The notes below the pieces were generated by a model. The model was not told the DNA's origin, made no database searches, and worked only from the letters and a program-made list of their open reading frames with translations. Positions 1 through 5,210 of a DNA stretch of 10,010 nt are shown here, one piece after another. How positions within the stretch are numbered: the first letter of the stretch is position 1; each line of letters opens with the position of its first letter. The stretch covers positions 1-10,010 of the forward strand of contig CAZALP010000021.1 in assembly GCA_964486395.1 (NCBI GenBank). Reading direction: 5' to 3'. Both the position numbers and the translations under genes were made by a program. This stretch comes from CAYYJV01 sp964486395. GTDB lineage: Bacteria > Patescibacteriota > Minisyncoccia > Minisyncoccales > MHMH01.

Positions 1-2
1 GT

Positions 3-92
3 AGTAAAAAATATGAAAAACAAGAAACCATTGACCCCGGCCCTCAGCGGATTATAAAAGTTAATAGAGCGGGATTAATATACATTGAATAG
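3..92 (+). CDS. C-terminal end of a GspH/FimT-like minor pilin (partial, 5' end outside window)
   Basis: An open frame enters from the left edge and ends at TAG 90-92, giving 29 codons. It closes with IIKVNRAGLIYIE, which resembles the last beta-strand pair of GspH/FimT-type minor pseudopilins (an 'I.IN.AGRI' ending). The next start codon is only 2 nt downstream. The three genes that follow are I-, J- and K-like minor pilins, so an H-like gene is exactly what is expected here from the conserved H-I-J-K order of type II secretion and type IV pilus minor-pilin operons. The reading frame and stop are seen directly; the family assignment rests on position and a short tail, so it is moderate. Confidence 0.6.
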   Translation, partial: SKKYEKQETIDPGPQRIIKVNRAGLIYIE

Positions 93-94
93 CT

Positions 95-481
95 ATGAAA
101 AATCATAAGGGATTTACCTTAATTGAGGTATTAATGGCCATATTTTTAATTACCGTTGGAATAGGCGGGTCTTTTGCTTTGATTAACAGAATAATGGATT
201 TCAGCTCTGTTTCCTCCGATAGATTGCAAGCAGCTTATTTGGCTCAAGAGGGGATAGAAAATGTTAGGAATACCAGAGATTCAAATTGGTTAGCTGGGAA
301 TGAATGGAATTTAAACCTACCCAGCGGGACAGAAACAGGTCTTTTGGGAAAGTTCGATAGAATCACTACCATTACTACGCCCGAGCCAGACAAAATAGTG
401 GTTTCTGTAGAGGTTAATTGGCAGGAAAGAGGAAGAGATCATCGGGTGGTAGCCCAAACTGAATTATATAATTGGCGATAA
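95..481 (+). CDS. Type IV minor pilin, PilV/GspI-like
   Basis: This 128-aa prepilin has a short basic leader (MKNHKG) followed by the class III cleavage/methylation motif G6^FTLIEVLMA. The conserved Glu is at mature position +5 (E11) and a hydrophobic helix covers about residues 8-30. A prepilin peptidase would cut after G6 and N-methylate F7. The helix continues into an 'AAYLAQEGIENVRNTRDSNW' segment, typical of PilV/GspI proteins of Patescibacteria. A short beta-rich tail follows, with alternating hydrophobics (IVVSVEVNW). The protein probably sits in the priming complex at the pilus tip. It lies 2 nt after the preceding pilin stop and 4 nt before the next gene, so co-transcription and translational coupling are likely. 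No Shine-Dalgarno sequence is visible, and ATG 95 is the only start preserving the leader. Confidence 0.85.
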   Translation: MKNHKGFTLIEVLMAIFLITVGIGGSFALINRIMDFSSVSSDRLQAAYLAQEGIENVRNTRDSNWLAGNEWNLNLPSGTETGLLGKFDRITTITTPEPDKIVVSVEVNWQERGRDHRVVAQTELYNWR

Positions 482-485
482 AATT

Positions 486-992
486 ATGAACAAGGGTTTT
501 ACTCTCATAGAAATGGTGGTGGCAGTGACGGTCTTTTCTTTAGTCGTGGGGGTGGCTTCCGGCATTTTCGTTTCCTCTCTTAAAGCTCAAAGGCAAAGCC
601 TGGCCACTCAGGAAGTTTTAGACCAAATTTCTTATGTGGCAGAATATATGTCTCGCGCTATTCGGATGGCTAGAAAAGATATGACGGGAGACTGTACCGG
701 TACCCCCAAGCTTAATTATGCGTTTTCAGATCAATGTCTGAAGTTCAGAAATTACAAAAATGAATGTCAAGCATTTTGCCTGGAGGGAGAAAGGTTGAAA
801 AATGAGGCGGGAGTTTATTTAACTTCTTCCAGTCTAAAAGTGGAAAATTTTAATGTGAGCTTGACGGGAGAAACTCAAGACGACAACCTTCAGCCCAAAG
901 TATCTATTTTCTTGGATATTAAAGGTAAAGAAAAGTCGAAAATCCGAATTCAAACTACTATTTCTCAGCGCAACCTTGATGTCTATAGATAA
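486..992 (+). CDS. Type IV minor pilin, PilW/GspJ-like
   Basis: This 168-aa prepilin has leader MNKG and cleavage motif G4^FTLIEMVVA with Glu at +5 (E9), followed by a hydrophobic helix to about residue 27. Continuing helix (SLKAQRQSLATQEVLDQISY) leads into 'VAEYMSRAIRMARKD', typical of GspJ/PilW pseudopilins, where the helix packs on a beta-rich globular head. Four cysteines cluster at about residues 72-100 (DC..., QC..., EC..., FC) and could form disulfides outside the membrane. The C-terminal third is beta-rich and ends with 'KIRIQTTISQRNLDVYR', the usual closing of this family. Its position after the PilV/GspI-like gene and before the PilX/GspK-like gene fits J in the H-I-J-K order. Its last 14 nt overlap the next gene. 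Confidence 0.82.
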   Translation: MNKGFTLIEMVVAVTVFSLVVGVASGIFVSSLKAQRQSLATQEVLDQISYVAEYMSRAIRMARKDMTGDCTGTPKLNYAFSDQCLKFRNYKNECQAFCLEGERLKNEAGVYLTSSSLKVENFNVSLTGETQDDNLQPKVSIFLDIKGKEKSKIRIQTTISQRNLDVYR

Positions 993-1341
993 ACTACAAA
1001 GGGGCGTAACTCTATATTTGGGTTTAATAATTATGACCATAATTTTGGCCATAGCCTTGGGTTTGAGCGCCATTTTTATAAACCAATCCAAAACCATAAG
1101 AGAAATGGGAAATTCAGTAATTGCTTTTTATGCGGCAGATTCCGGCATTGAAAAAGTATTAATGCAAAGGACAGATCCTACTCCTTTGAATGGTTACTCA
1201 GAGACCATGGCAAACGGAGCCACTTTTACTATTTCCGTTTTATCCTCTGGAGAAGAGGGGTGTACTGCTAATTACTTTTGCGTTAAATCCATCGGGGAAT
1301 ATAATAAGGAAACCAGAAGAGCAATTGAGATAATTTATTAA
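979..1341 (+). CDS. PilX/GspK-like minor pilin
   Basis: A 120-aa protein if ATG 979 is used; TTG 976 directly before it is a weaker alternative. The N-terminus has the prepilin form QRG9^VTLYLGLIIMT but lacks Glu at +5 (Leu instead). That loss is typical of GspK/PilX, which cap the pilus tip. A membrane helix of about 25 residues follows, then 'YAADSGIEKVLMQ', the counterpart of the 'AEAGIE/AESGL' helix motif found in PilX proteins. Two cysteines (EEGCTANYFCVKS) may form a disulfide, and the end 'ETRRAIEIIY' is a closing beta-strand. The gene overlaps the PilW-like gene by 14 nt, arguing for coupled translation. It is the last gene of the operon; the hairpin region follows directly. Confidence 0.8.
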   Translation: MSIDKLQRGVTLYLGLIIMTIILAIALGLSAIFINQSKTIREMGNSVIAFYAADSGIEKVLMQRTDPTPLNGYSETMANGATFTISVLSSGEEGCTANYFCVKSIGEYNKETRRAIEIIY

Positions 1342-1351
1342 TTATTATTCA

Positions 1352-1423
1352 GTTAACGAGTTAACGAATTAACGAGTTTAACTCGTTAACCTTTTAACTC
1401 GTTAATTTTTAAATTCGCTAATT
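1352..1423 (+). repeat. Degenerate 8-bp tandem array upstream of ligA
   Basis: Read in steps of eight from 1352, the units are GTTAACGA, GTTAACGA, ATTAACGA, GTTTAACT, CGTTAACC, TTTTAACT, CGTTAATT, TTTAAATT and CGCTAATT. The array stops one base before the ATG of ligA. The TTAA core recurs at 1353, 1361, 1369, 1378, 1386, 1394, 1402 and 1409. The second half is roughly the reverse complement of the first, so the array is also a long inverted repeat. It fills practically the whole intergenic gap. Confidence 0.8.
1353..1410 (+). terminator. Long two-part hairpin with T-run between pilin operon and ligA
   Basis: The outer arms TTAACGAGTTAA (1353-1364) and TTAACTCGTTAA (1394-1405) are perfectly complementary over 12 bp. 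The inner arms TTAACGAGTT (1369-1378) and AACTCGTTAA (1380-1389) pair over 10 bp around one T. A 4x4 internal loop (CGAA/CCTT) separates them. TTTTT follows at 1406-1410. The form fits an intrinsic terminator for the pilin operon, but the stem is AT-rich and is also explained by the 8-bp array, so the function is an inference. Confidence 0.5.
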
Positions 1424-1424
1424 C

Positions 1425-3422
1425 ATGACCAAATTTGAGGCCAAACAAAGAATAGAAAAGCTCAAAAAAGTCATTGCTCATCACAGGTACTTGTATCATG
1501 TTGAAAATCGTCAGGAAATATCCGACGAAGCTTTAGATTCTCTGAAACACGAGCTTTATAAGCTGGAGCAGCAGTATCCCGATTTGATTACTCCGGATTC
1601 TCCTACCCAAAGGGTGGCGGGGAAGCCATTGGAAGAATTCGAAAAAGTGGAGCACGAGGTTCCCATGCTTTCAATTGAGGATGTTTTTTCCGAAAAGGAA
1701 CTGCAAGACTGGGAAGATTATTTAAAAAGACTGGCTCCCGGGGAAAGAATCGATTACTTTTGCGAATATAAAATCGACGGCTTCGCTGTCACTTTGATTT
1801 ATAAAAATGGAATTTTCACCAAAGGCGCTACCAGAGGCAATGGCAGAGTAGGGGAAGATGTAACCCAAAACCTCAAAACTATTGAAAGCATCCCGCTCCG
1901 TTTAGAAAAATTCGAATGTTCGAATGTTCGAATATTCGAAATTCCAGCGGAGCTGGAGGTTAGAGGAGAGGTTTATATGGAGAAAGGTGATTTTGAGAGG
2001 TTAAATAAGAAACTCGGAGGAAAATACGCTAACCCTAGAAATTTGGCCGCGGGTTCCATCAGGCAGCTGGATCCCAAATTGGCAGCTTCTCGTCCCTTAA
2101 AATTCTTGGCATATGATTTGGTAACTGACCTCGGCCAAAAGAAACATTCAGAAGAGCACCAAATTCTAAAAGATTTGGGGTTTAAGACGGATAAGGGAAA
2201 AGAGTGTAAAGATATATCGGAAATTGTTGATTTTTGGCGCCAGACCGCAAAAAAGAGGGAAACCTTGCCCTTTCAGATAGACGGAGTGGTAGTAAGCGTT
2301 AACAACAATTTTTTATTTCAGAGACTTGGAGTAGCCGGGAAGAGCCCGAGAGGAATCAGAGCGTTTAAATTTTCTCCCAAACAAGCTACCACCAAAGTTT
2401 TAGATATTAAAGTTCAAATAGGCAGAACGGGAGCAGTCACCCCTATTGCCCATTTAAAGCCCGTAGAGGTGGGAGGAGTTACCATTTCCCGGGCTACTTT
2501 GCACAACGAAGACGAAATAGAGAGGTTGGGGGTTAAAATAGGGGATACGGTAATTGTAGAAAGGGCGGGAGACGTAATTCCCGCCGTTTCTAAGGTGTTG
2601 AAGAATTTAAGAACAGGGAAGGAAAAAAAGTTTCATTTTCCCAAAACTTGTCCCAAGTGCGGCCAAAAATTGGTAAGGCCCAAAGGGGAAGCTGTTTGGA
2701 GATGTCCGAACAGGCAGTGTCCCGCCAGGAAAAGAGAATTTTTGTATCATTTTGTATCCAAAAAAGCCTTTGACATTGAGGGGATAGGCCCTAAAATTAT
2801 TAATCAATTGATTGATGAAAACCTTATTTCCGGAGCTCCGGATATTTTTGAGCTTCGAGAGGGAGATCTGATTCCCTTGGAAAGATTTGCCGAAAAATCT
2901 GCCAAGAACATAGTATCCGCTATCGGTAATAGTAAGAGAATACCGTTATCCCGGTTTATTTATTCTTTGGGCATTCGGCATGTCGGCGAAGAAACAGCGA
3001 TTGATTTGGCGCAGTATTTCGGCAGTATTGAAAAATTAAGGAAAGCCGCTAAAGAAGAACTAGAAAACATTCCCGACGTTGGGCCTCGGGTTTCAGAAAG
3101 CATATATAAATGGTTTCAGTCAAAACAAAACCAAAAATTGGTTAATGATTTACTTAAAGCCGGAGTGGAAATCCAACCTCCCCCTAAAATCGGCAAAAAA
3201 CTTAAGGGTAAAACTTTTGTGTTGACTGGAATTCTGGAATCAATGACCAGAGCCGAGGCCCAAAAGAAAATCAGGATGCTGGGGGGAGACCCGACTTCCG
3301 CCGTTTCCAGAGAAACCGACTACCTAGTGGTCGGAAAAGAACCCGGTTCAAAATTAGAGCAGGCGAAGAAATTAGGCGTTAGGGCGATAGGAGAAAAGGA
3401 GTTCTTGAAAATGCTGAAATAA
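1425..3422 (+). CDS. ligA: NAD+-dependent DNA ligase LigA
   Basis: The 665-aa protein is essentially the family's full length (E. coli LigA has 671 aa). It seals nicks in replication and repair using NAD+ as AMP donor. Domains in order: Ia (about 1-70, with Y24-H25 and D34); adenylation domain with catalytic K116 in KIDG, RGEV at 180-183, FQIDGVVVS around 284-291 and FKFSP near 314-318; OB fold with RAGDVIP at 380-386; four-Cys zinc finger C409, C412, C427, C432; helix-hairpin-helix region about 445-580; C-terminal BRCT about 588-665. Two oddities: the Ia Tyr equivalent to E. coli Y35 is Leu37, and residues 163-173 are encoded by an 8-bp tandem repeat that lengthens a surface loop before 'IPAELEVRGEV'. 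The ATG lies directly after an intergenic repeat array with no visible Shine-Dalgarno. The rodA gene follows 19 nt later. Confidence 0.97.
   Translation: MTKFEAKQRIEKLKKVIAHHRYLYHVENRQEISDEALDSLKHELYKLEQQYPDLITPDSPTQRVAGKPLEEFEKVEHEVPMLSIEDVFSEKELQDWEDYLKRLAPGERIDYFCEYKIDGFAVTLIYKNGIFTKGATRGNGRVGEDVTQNLKTIESIPLRLEKFECSNVRIFEIPAELEVRGEVYMEKGDFERLNKKLGGKYANPRNLAAGSIRQLDPKLAASRPLKFLAYDLVTDLGQKKHSEEHQILKDLGFKTDKGKECKDISEIVDFWRQTAKKRETLPFQIDGVVVSVNNNFLFQRLGVAGKSPRGIRAFKFSPKQATTKVLDIKVQIGRTGAVTPIAHLKPVEVGGVTISRATLHNEDEIERLGVKIGDTVIVERAGDVIPAVSKVLKNLRTGKEKKFHFPKTCPKCGQKLVRPKGEAVWRCPNRQCPARKREFLYHFVSKKAFDIEGIGPKIINQLIDENLISGAPDIFELREGDLIPLERFAEKSAKNIVSAIGNSKRIPLSRFIYSLGIRHVGEETAIDLAQYFGSIEKLRKAAKEELENIPDVGPRVSESIYKWFQSKQNQKLVNDLLKAGVEIQPPPKIGKKLKGKTFVLTGILESMTRAEAQKKIRMLGGDPTSAVSRETDYLVVGKEPGSKLEQAKKLGVRAIGEKEFLKMLK
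1911..1942 (+). repeat. 8-bp tandem repeat (TTCGAATG)x4 inside ligA
   Basis: Four consecutive octamers, TTCGAATG, TTCGAATG, TTCGAATA and TTCGAAAT, lie within the adenylation domain of ligA. Because 8 is not a multiple of 3, each copy is read in a different frame, giving FECSNVRIFEI. Compared with E. coli LigA (VPLRLHGEDIPARLEV), this stretch is about 8 residues longer, which indicates an in-frame insertion in a loop between beta-strands. Confidence 0.85.
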
Positions 3423-3441
3423 TCGGATATATTGTAAAGTG

Positions 3442-4554
3442 ATGGCATCTTTGGCACTTCACTTTAGAAAGTTGGATTGGATTTTAATTATTTCGGCTTT
3501 GCTTTTAGTAGCTTTTGGCCTCCTTTCTTTGTATAGTTCCTCTTTAGGGAAGGGGGACTTTTTTAATTTCCAAAAGCAGCTTATTTTCACAGGCATAGGG
3601 GTTTTTTTGCTCTTTTTGTTTTCTTTTTTGGACTACCGGATCTTTAAAAATGACCCTTATTTAATTTTCATTCTTTACATACTATGTATTTTAGGATTGG
3701 TGGGATTATTTTTCTTTGCTCCAGAAATTCGGGGGGTTAAGGGTTGGTATAAAATTGGGTTAGTTTCTATTGATCCAATAGAATTTTTGAAGCTGGTTTT
3801 AATTCTCCTTTTGGCTAAATATTTTACAATGCGTCACGTAGAAATGTACCGGATATCCCATATTTTGCTTTCGGGATTGTATGTTTTGGTGCCAAGCTTG
3901 TTGATTTTCCTTCAGCCTGATTTGGGTTCAGTTTTAATCTTAGTGGCATTATGGTTGGCTGTTTTAATAATTTCTGGAATTAAGCTTCGATCATTTTTGG
4001 TTTTAATGCTTTGCGGGCTTTTAGTTTTGGGTTTGGGATGGATGTCGTTTCTCAAAGACTATCAAAAAGAAAGAATTACTAGTTTTATTTTCCCCCAGGC
4101 AGATCCCATGAAAGCGGGCTGGAGTCACTCTCAGGCTAAAATTGCCATAGGCTCCGGAGGCATTTTAGGTCAAGGTTTTGGTCAGGGTTCCCAAACTCAA
4201 TATGGATTCCTGCCAGAACCGCAGACAGATTTTATTTTTTCCGCCATTGCCGAGGAATTTGGACTAATGGGAGTCGCCGTCTTGTTGTTTTTATTCTCGA
4301 TTTTGATTTGGCGGATTTTTAGAATATCCATTTTTGCTGCCTCCAATTTTGTCCGTCTTTTTACTTTTGGATTTGCCGTTTTATTAATTTCCCAAATTTT
4401 TATCAATGTTGGAATGAACCTAGGTCTTTTGCCCGTAATAGGAATTCCTCTTCCTTTAATTAGCTACGGAGGAAGCAGTTTGATTGCCACATTTATTGGA
4501 TTAGGAATTGTCCAAAGTATGCGTATCCGTTTACGGATACTTTTCCACAGTTAA
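3442..4554 (+). CDS. rodA: RodA/FtsW/SpoVE (SEDS) peptidoglycan glycosyltransferase, RodA-like
   Basis: This 370-aa polytopic membrane protein (ATG 3442; GTG 3439 directly before it would add one Met) polymerises lipid II glycan strands with a partner class B PBP. About ten hydrophobic helices are visible. Diagnostic SEDS motifs: RGVKGWYKIG followed by DPIEFLKL (usual 'QPSE' site, here DPIE) near 98-118; LQPDLGS near 158-163 with the catalytic Asp; the extracellular loop AKIAIGSGGILGQG; LPEPQTDFIFSAIAEEFG near 257-273; and NVGMNLGLLPVIGIPLPLISYGGSS near the end. The LQPDLGS and TDFIF patterns and the length favour RodA over FtsW. No PBP2 or mreBCD is visible nearby. The gene follows ligA by 19 nt and is probably co-transcribed. 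Its last codons contain a hairpin and T-run. Confidence 0.93.
   Translation: MASLALHFRKLDWILIISALLLVAFGLLSLYSSSLGKGDFFNFQKQLIFTGIGVFLLFLFSFLDYRIFKNDPYLIFILYILCILGLVGLFFFAPEIRGVKGWYKIGLVSIDPIEFLKLVLILLLAKYFTMRHVEMYRISHILLSGLYVLVPSLLIFLQPDLGSVLILVALWLAVLIISGIKLRSFLVLMLCGLLVLGLGWMSFLKDYQKERITSFIFPQADPMKAGWSHSQAKIAIGSGGILGQGFGQGSQTQYGFLPEPQTDFIFSAIAEEFGLMGVAVLLFLFSILIWRIFRISIFAASNFVRLFTFGFAVLLISQIFINVGMNLGLLPVIGIPLPLISYGGSSLIATFIGLGIVQSMRIRLRILFHS
4523..4544 (+). terminator. Hairpin plus T-run inside the 3' end of rodA
   Basis: GTATCCG (4523-4529) and CGGATAC (4534-4540) form a perfect 7-bp stem around loop TTTA, followed by TTTT. The element lies within the last eleven codons of rodA, so the terminator signal and coding sequence overlap. 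A further GTATCCG copy occurs at 4568-4574 in the promoter region of the next gene. It is a plausible but modest intrinsic terminator. Confidence 0.5.
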
Positions 4555-4558
4555 CCAC

Positions 4559-4587
4559 TTGACAGTAGTATCCGATAATAAGAAAAT
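4559..4587 (+). promoter_or_regulatory. Sigma70-like promoter for the short HTH-TM gene
   Basis: A perfect -35 TTGACA (4559-4564) is followed, after exactly 17 nt, by GAAAAT (4582-4587), a 4/6 match to TATAAT. Transcription would begin about 7 nt later, at or next to ATG 4594, so the mRNA would be leaderless or nearly so. The same pattern recurs at 5028-5056, which raises confidence in both. Confidence 0.5.
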
Positions 4588-4593
4588 AAGATA

Positions 4594-4998
4594 ATGGACT
4601 ACATATCTCTCAAAGAAGCAACAAAATATTGTAATTATTCGCAGGATTATCTAAAATTAAGGGCTCGGCAGGGCAAGCTGAAAGCCGTAAAGATCGGCAG
4701 GAATTGGGTTACTACCCGAGAATGGGTAGAAGAGTACCAAAACTGCGGCCGTCAAGCGCCCGCAGTTCAATTTTCAGTTCACCCACTGTTCTCACACAGC
4801 AATTTTCAATTTTTAAACATTTTCATAAAATTTGTCTTAGGATTAACTATTATTTTAACTGTTATTTTGATAATTACAGGAGTTTGGGTGAACTTTGATG
4901 TCTTTGCAGAGTATTTTCAATGGCAAACGGCCAATCTTAGCGGGGTTTTTGATGAAGTATTAGAGATTATTCCCGACAAGGTGATAGAGGTGAAATAA
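4594..4998 (+). CDS. Short membrane-anchored HTH (excisionase/MerR-like) protein
   Basis: This 134-aa protein has three parts. Residues 3-48 form an excisionase-type (HTH_17/MerR-like) DNA-binding domain: YISLKEATKYCNYSQDYLKL, then RARQGKLKAVKIGRNWVTT. A linker rich in His, Ser and Phe leads to one hydrophobic helix at about 76-98, and a 36-residue acidic tail follows outside the membrane, including FDVFAEYFQW. By the positive-inside rule the HTH is cytoplasmic. The HTH matches that of the 728-aa protein downstream at 37 of 46 positions by hand count, and the tail resembles LDIFGEYAKW in it, so this is a fibre-less short paralog. It has its own candidate promoter and a strong terminator, so it is probably a single-gene unit. 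Its DNA target is unknown. It could be a membrane-bound regulator, or the domain could serve another role. Confidence 0.8.
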   Translation: MDYISLKEATKYCNYSQDYLKLRARQGKLKAVKIGRNWVTTREWVEEYQNCGRQAPAVQFSVHPLFSHSNFQFLNIFIKFVLGLTIILTVILIITGVWVNFDVFAEYFQWQTANLSGVFDEVLEIIPDKVIEVK

Positions 4999-5009
4999 GG
5001 GAATTTTAG

Positions 5010-5018
5010 TTATCCACA
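5010..5018 (+). promoter_or_regulatory. Isolated DnaA-box consensus TTATCCACA
   Basis: The sequence is an exact match to the bacterial DnaA box TTATCCACA, 11 nt past the stop of the short HTH gene. A one-mismatch relative, TTTTCCACA, lies at 4541-4549 after the rodA hairpin. There is no cluster, DUE-like block or dnaA/dnaN nearby, so an origin is not supported. It may be a titration or regulatory site, or chance. Confidence 0.25.
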
Positions 5019-5022
5019 GGTT

Positions 5023-5042
5023 GGGGCTTGACGCCCCTTTTT
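5023..5042 (+). terminator. Intrinsic terminator after the short HTH gene
   Basis: GGGGC (5023-5027) and GCCCC (5033-5037) form a GC-only stem with a 5-nt TTGAC loop, followed directly by TTTTT (5038-5042). This is the clearest intrinsic terminator in the window. Its loop and 3' stem also contain the -35 element of the next promoter (TTGACG 5028-5033). Confidence 0.85.
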
Positions 5043-5056
5043 GATTACGAGAAAAT
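5028..5056 (+). promoter_or_regulatory. Sigma70-like promoter for the structured RNA / long HTH-fibre gene
   Basis: TTGACG (5028-5033), 17 nt, then GAAAAT (5051-5056), followed by AAAG. Spacing and -10 sequence are identical to the promoter at 4559-4587. The predicted start near 5063 lies just before the first stem of the structured element. The -35 box is buried in the upstream terminator hairpin. Confidence 0.5.
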
Positions 5057-5062
5057 AAAGTA

Positions 5063-5197
5063 AGAAACTCTATCGGTTAACCAATATCCCCGAATAAAAC
5101 TCATCCGATAGGGAAGTTAGTTAAAACTATCAATAAAAAGAGGGCTCCTCACAAGTAAGCCTAAGGTCGAAAAGCGGCTTTTTGATTGGAACCCTCT
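5063..5197 (+). ncRNA. Candidate structured RNA / 5' leader upstream of the HTH-fibre gene
   Basis: This non-coding stretch has two strong helices. CTCTATCGG (5068-5076) pairs with CCGATAGGG (5105-5113) over 9 bp with one G-U. AGAGGGCTCC (5139-5148) pairs with GGAACCCTCT (5188-5197) over 10 bp with one mismatch. The second encloses AAGCC (5157-5161)/GGCTT (5176-5180) followed by further Ts, a possible nested terminator. GAGG/CCTC (5140-5143/5147-5150) could form a competing small hairpin. A promoter-like sequence starts about 7 nt before its predicted 5' end, and the region ends 13 nt before ATG 5211. It does not match SRP RNA, tmRNA, RNase P RNA or a riboswitch I recognise. It could be a stand-alone RNA or a cis-regulatory leader. 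Confidence 0.4.
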
Positions 5198-5210
5198 ATT
5201 CATTATTTTA

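Noticed and set aside
834..1097. 87-codon - strand frame across the PilW/PilX-like junction
   Set aside because: It is antisense to two well-supported pilin genes and has no recognisable domain.
1352..1423. CRISPR-like array
   Set aside because: Units are only 8 bp with no spacers, and no cas gene is present.
4541..5060. Replication origin
   Set aside because: There is one exact and one imperfect DnaA box, and no box cluster, A/T unwinding block or dnaA/dnaN neighbourhood.
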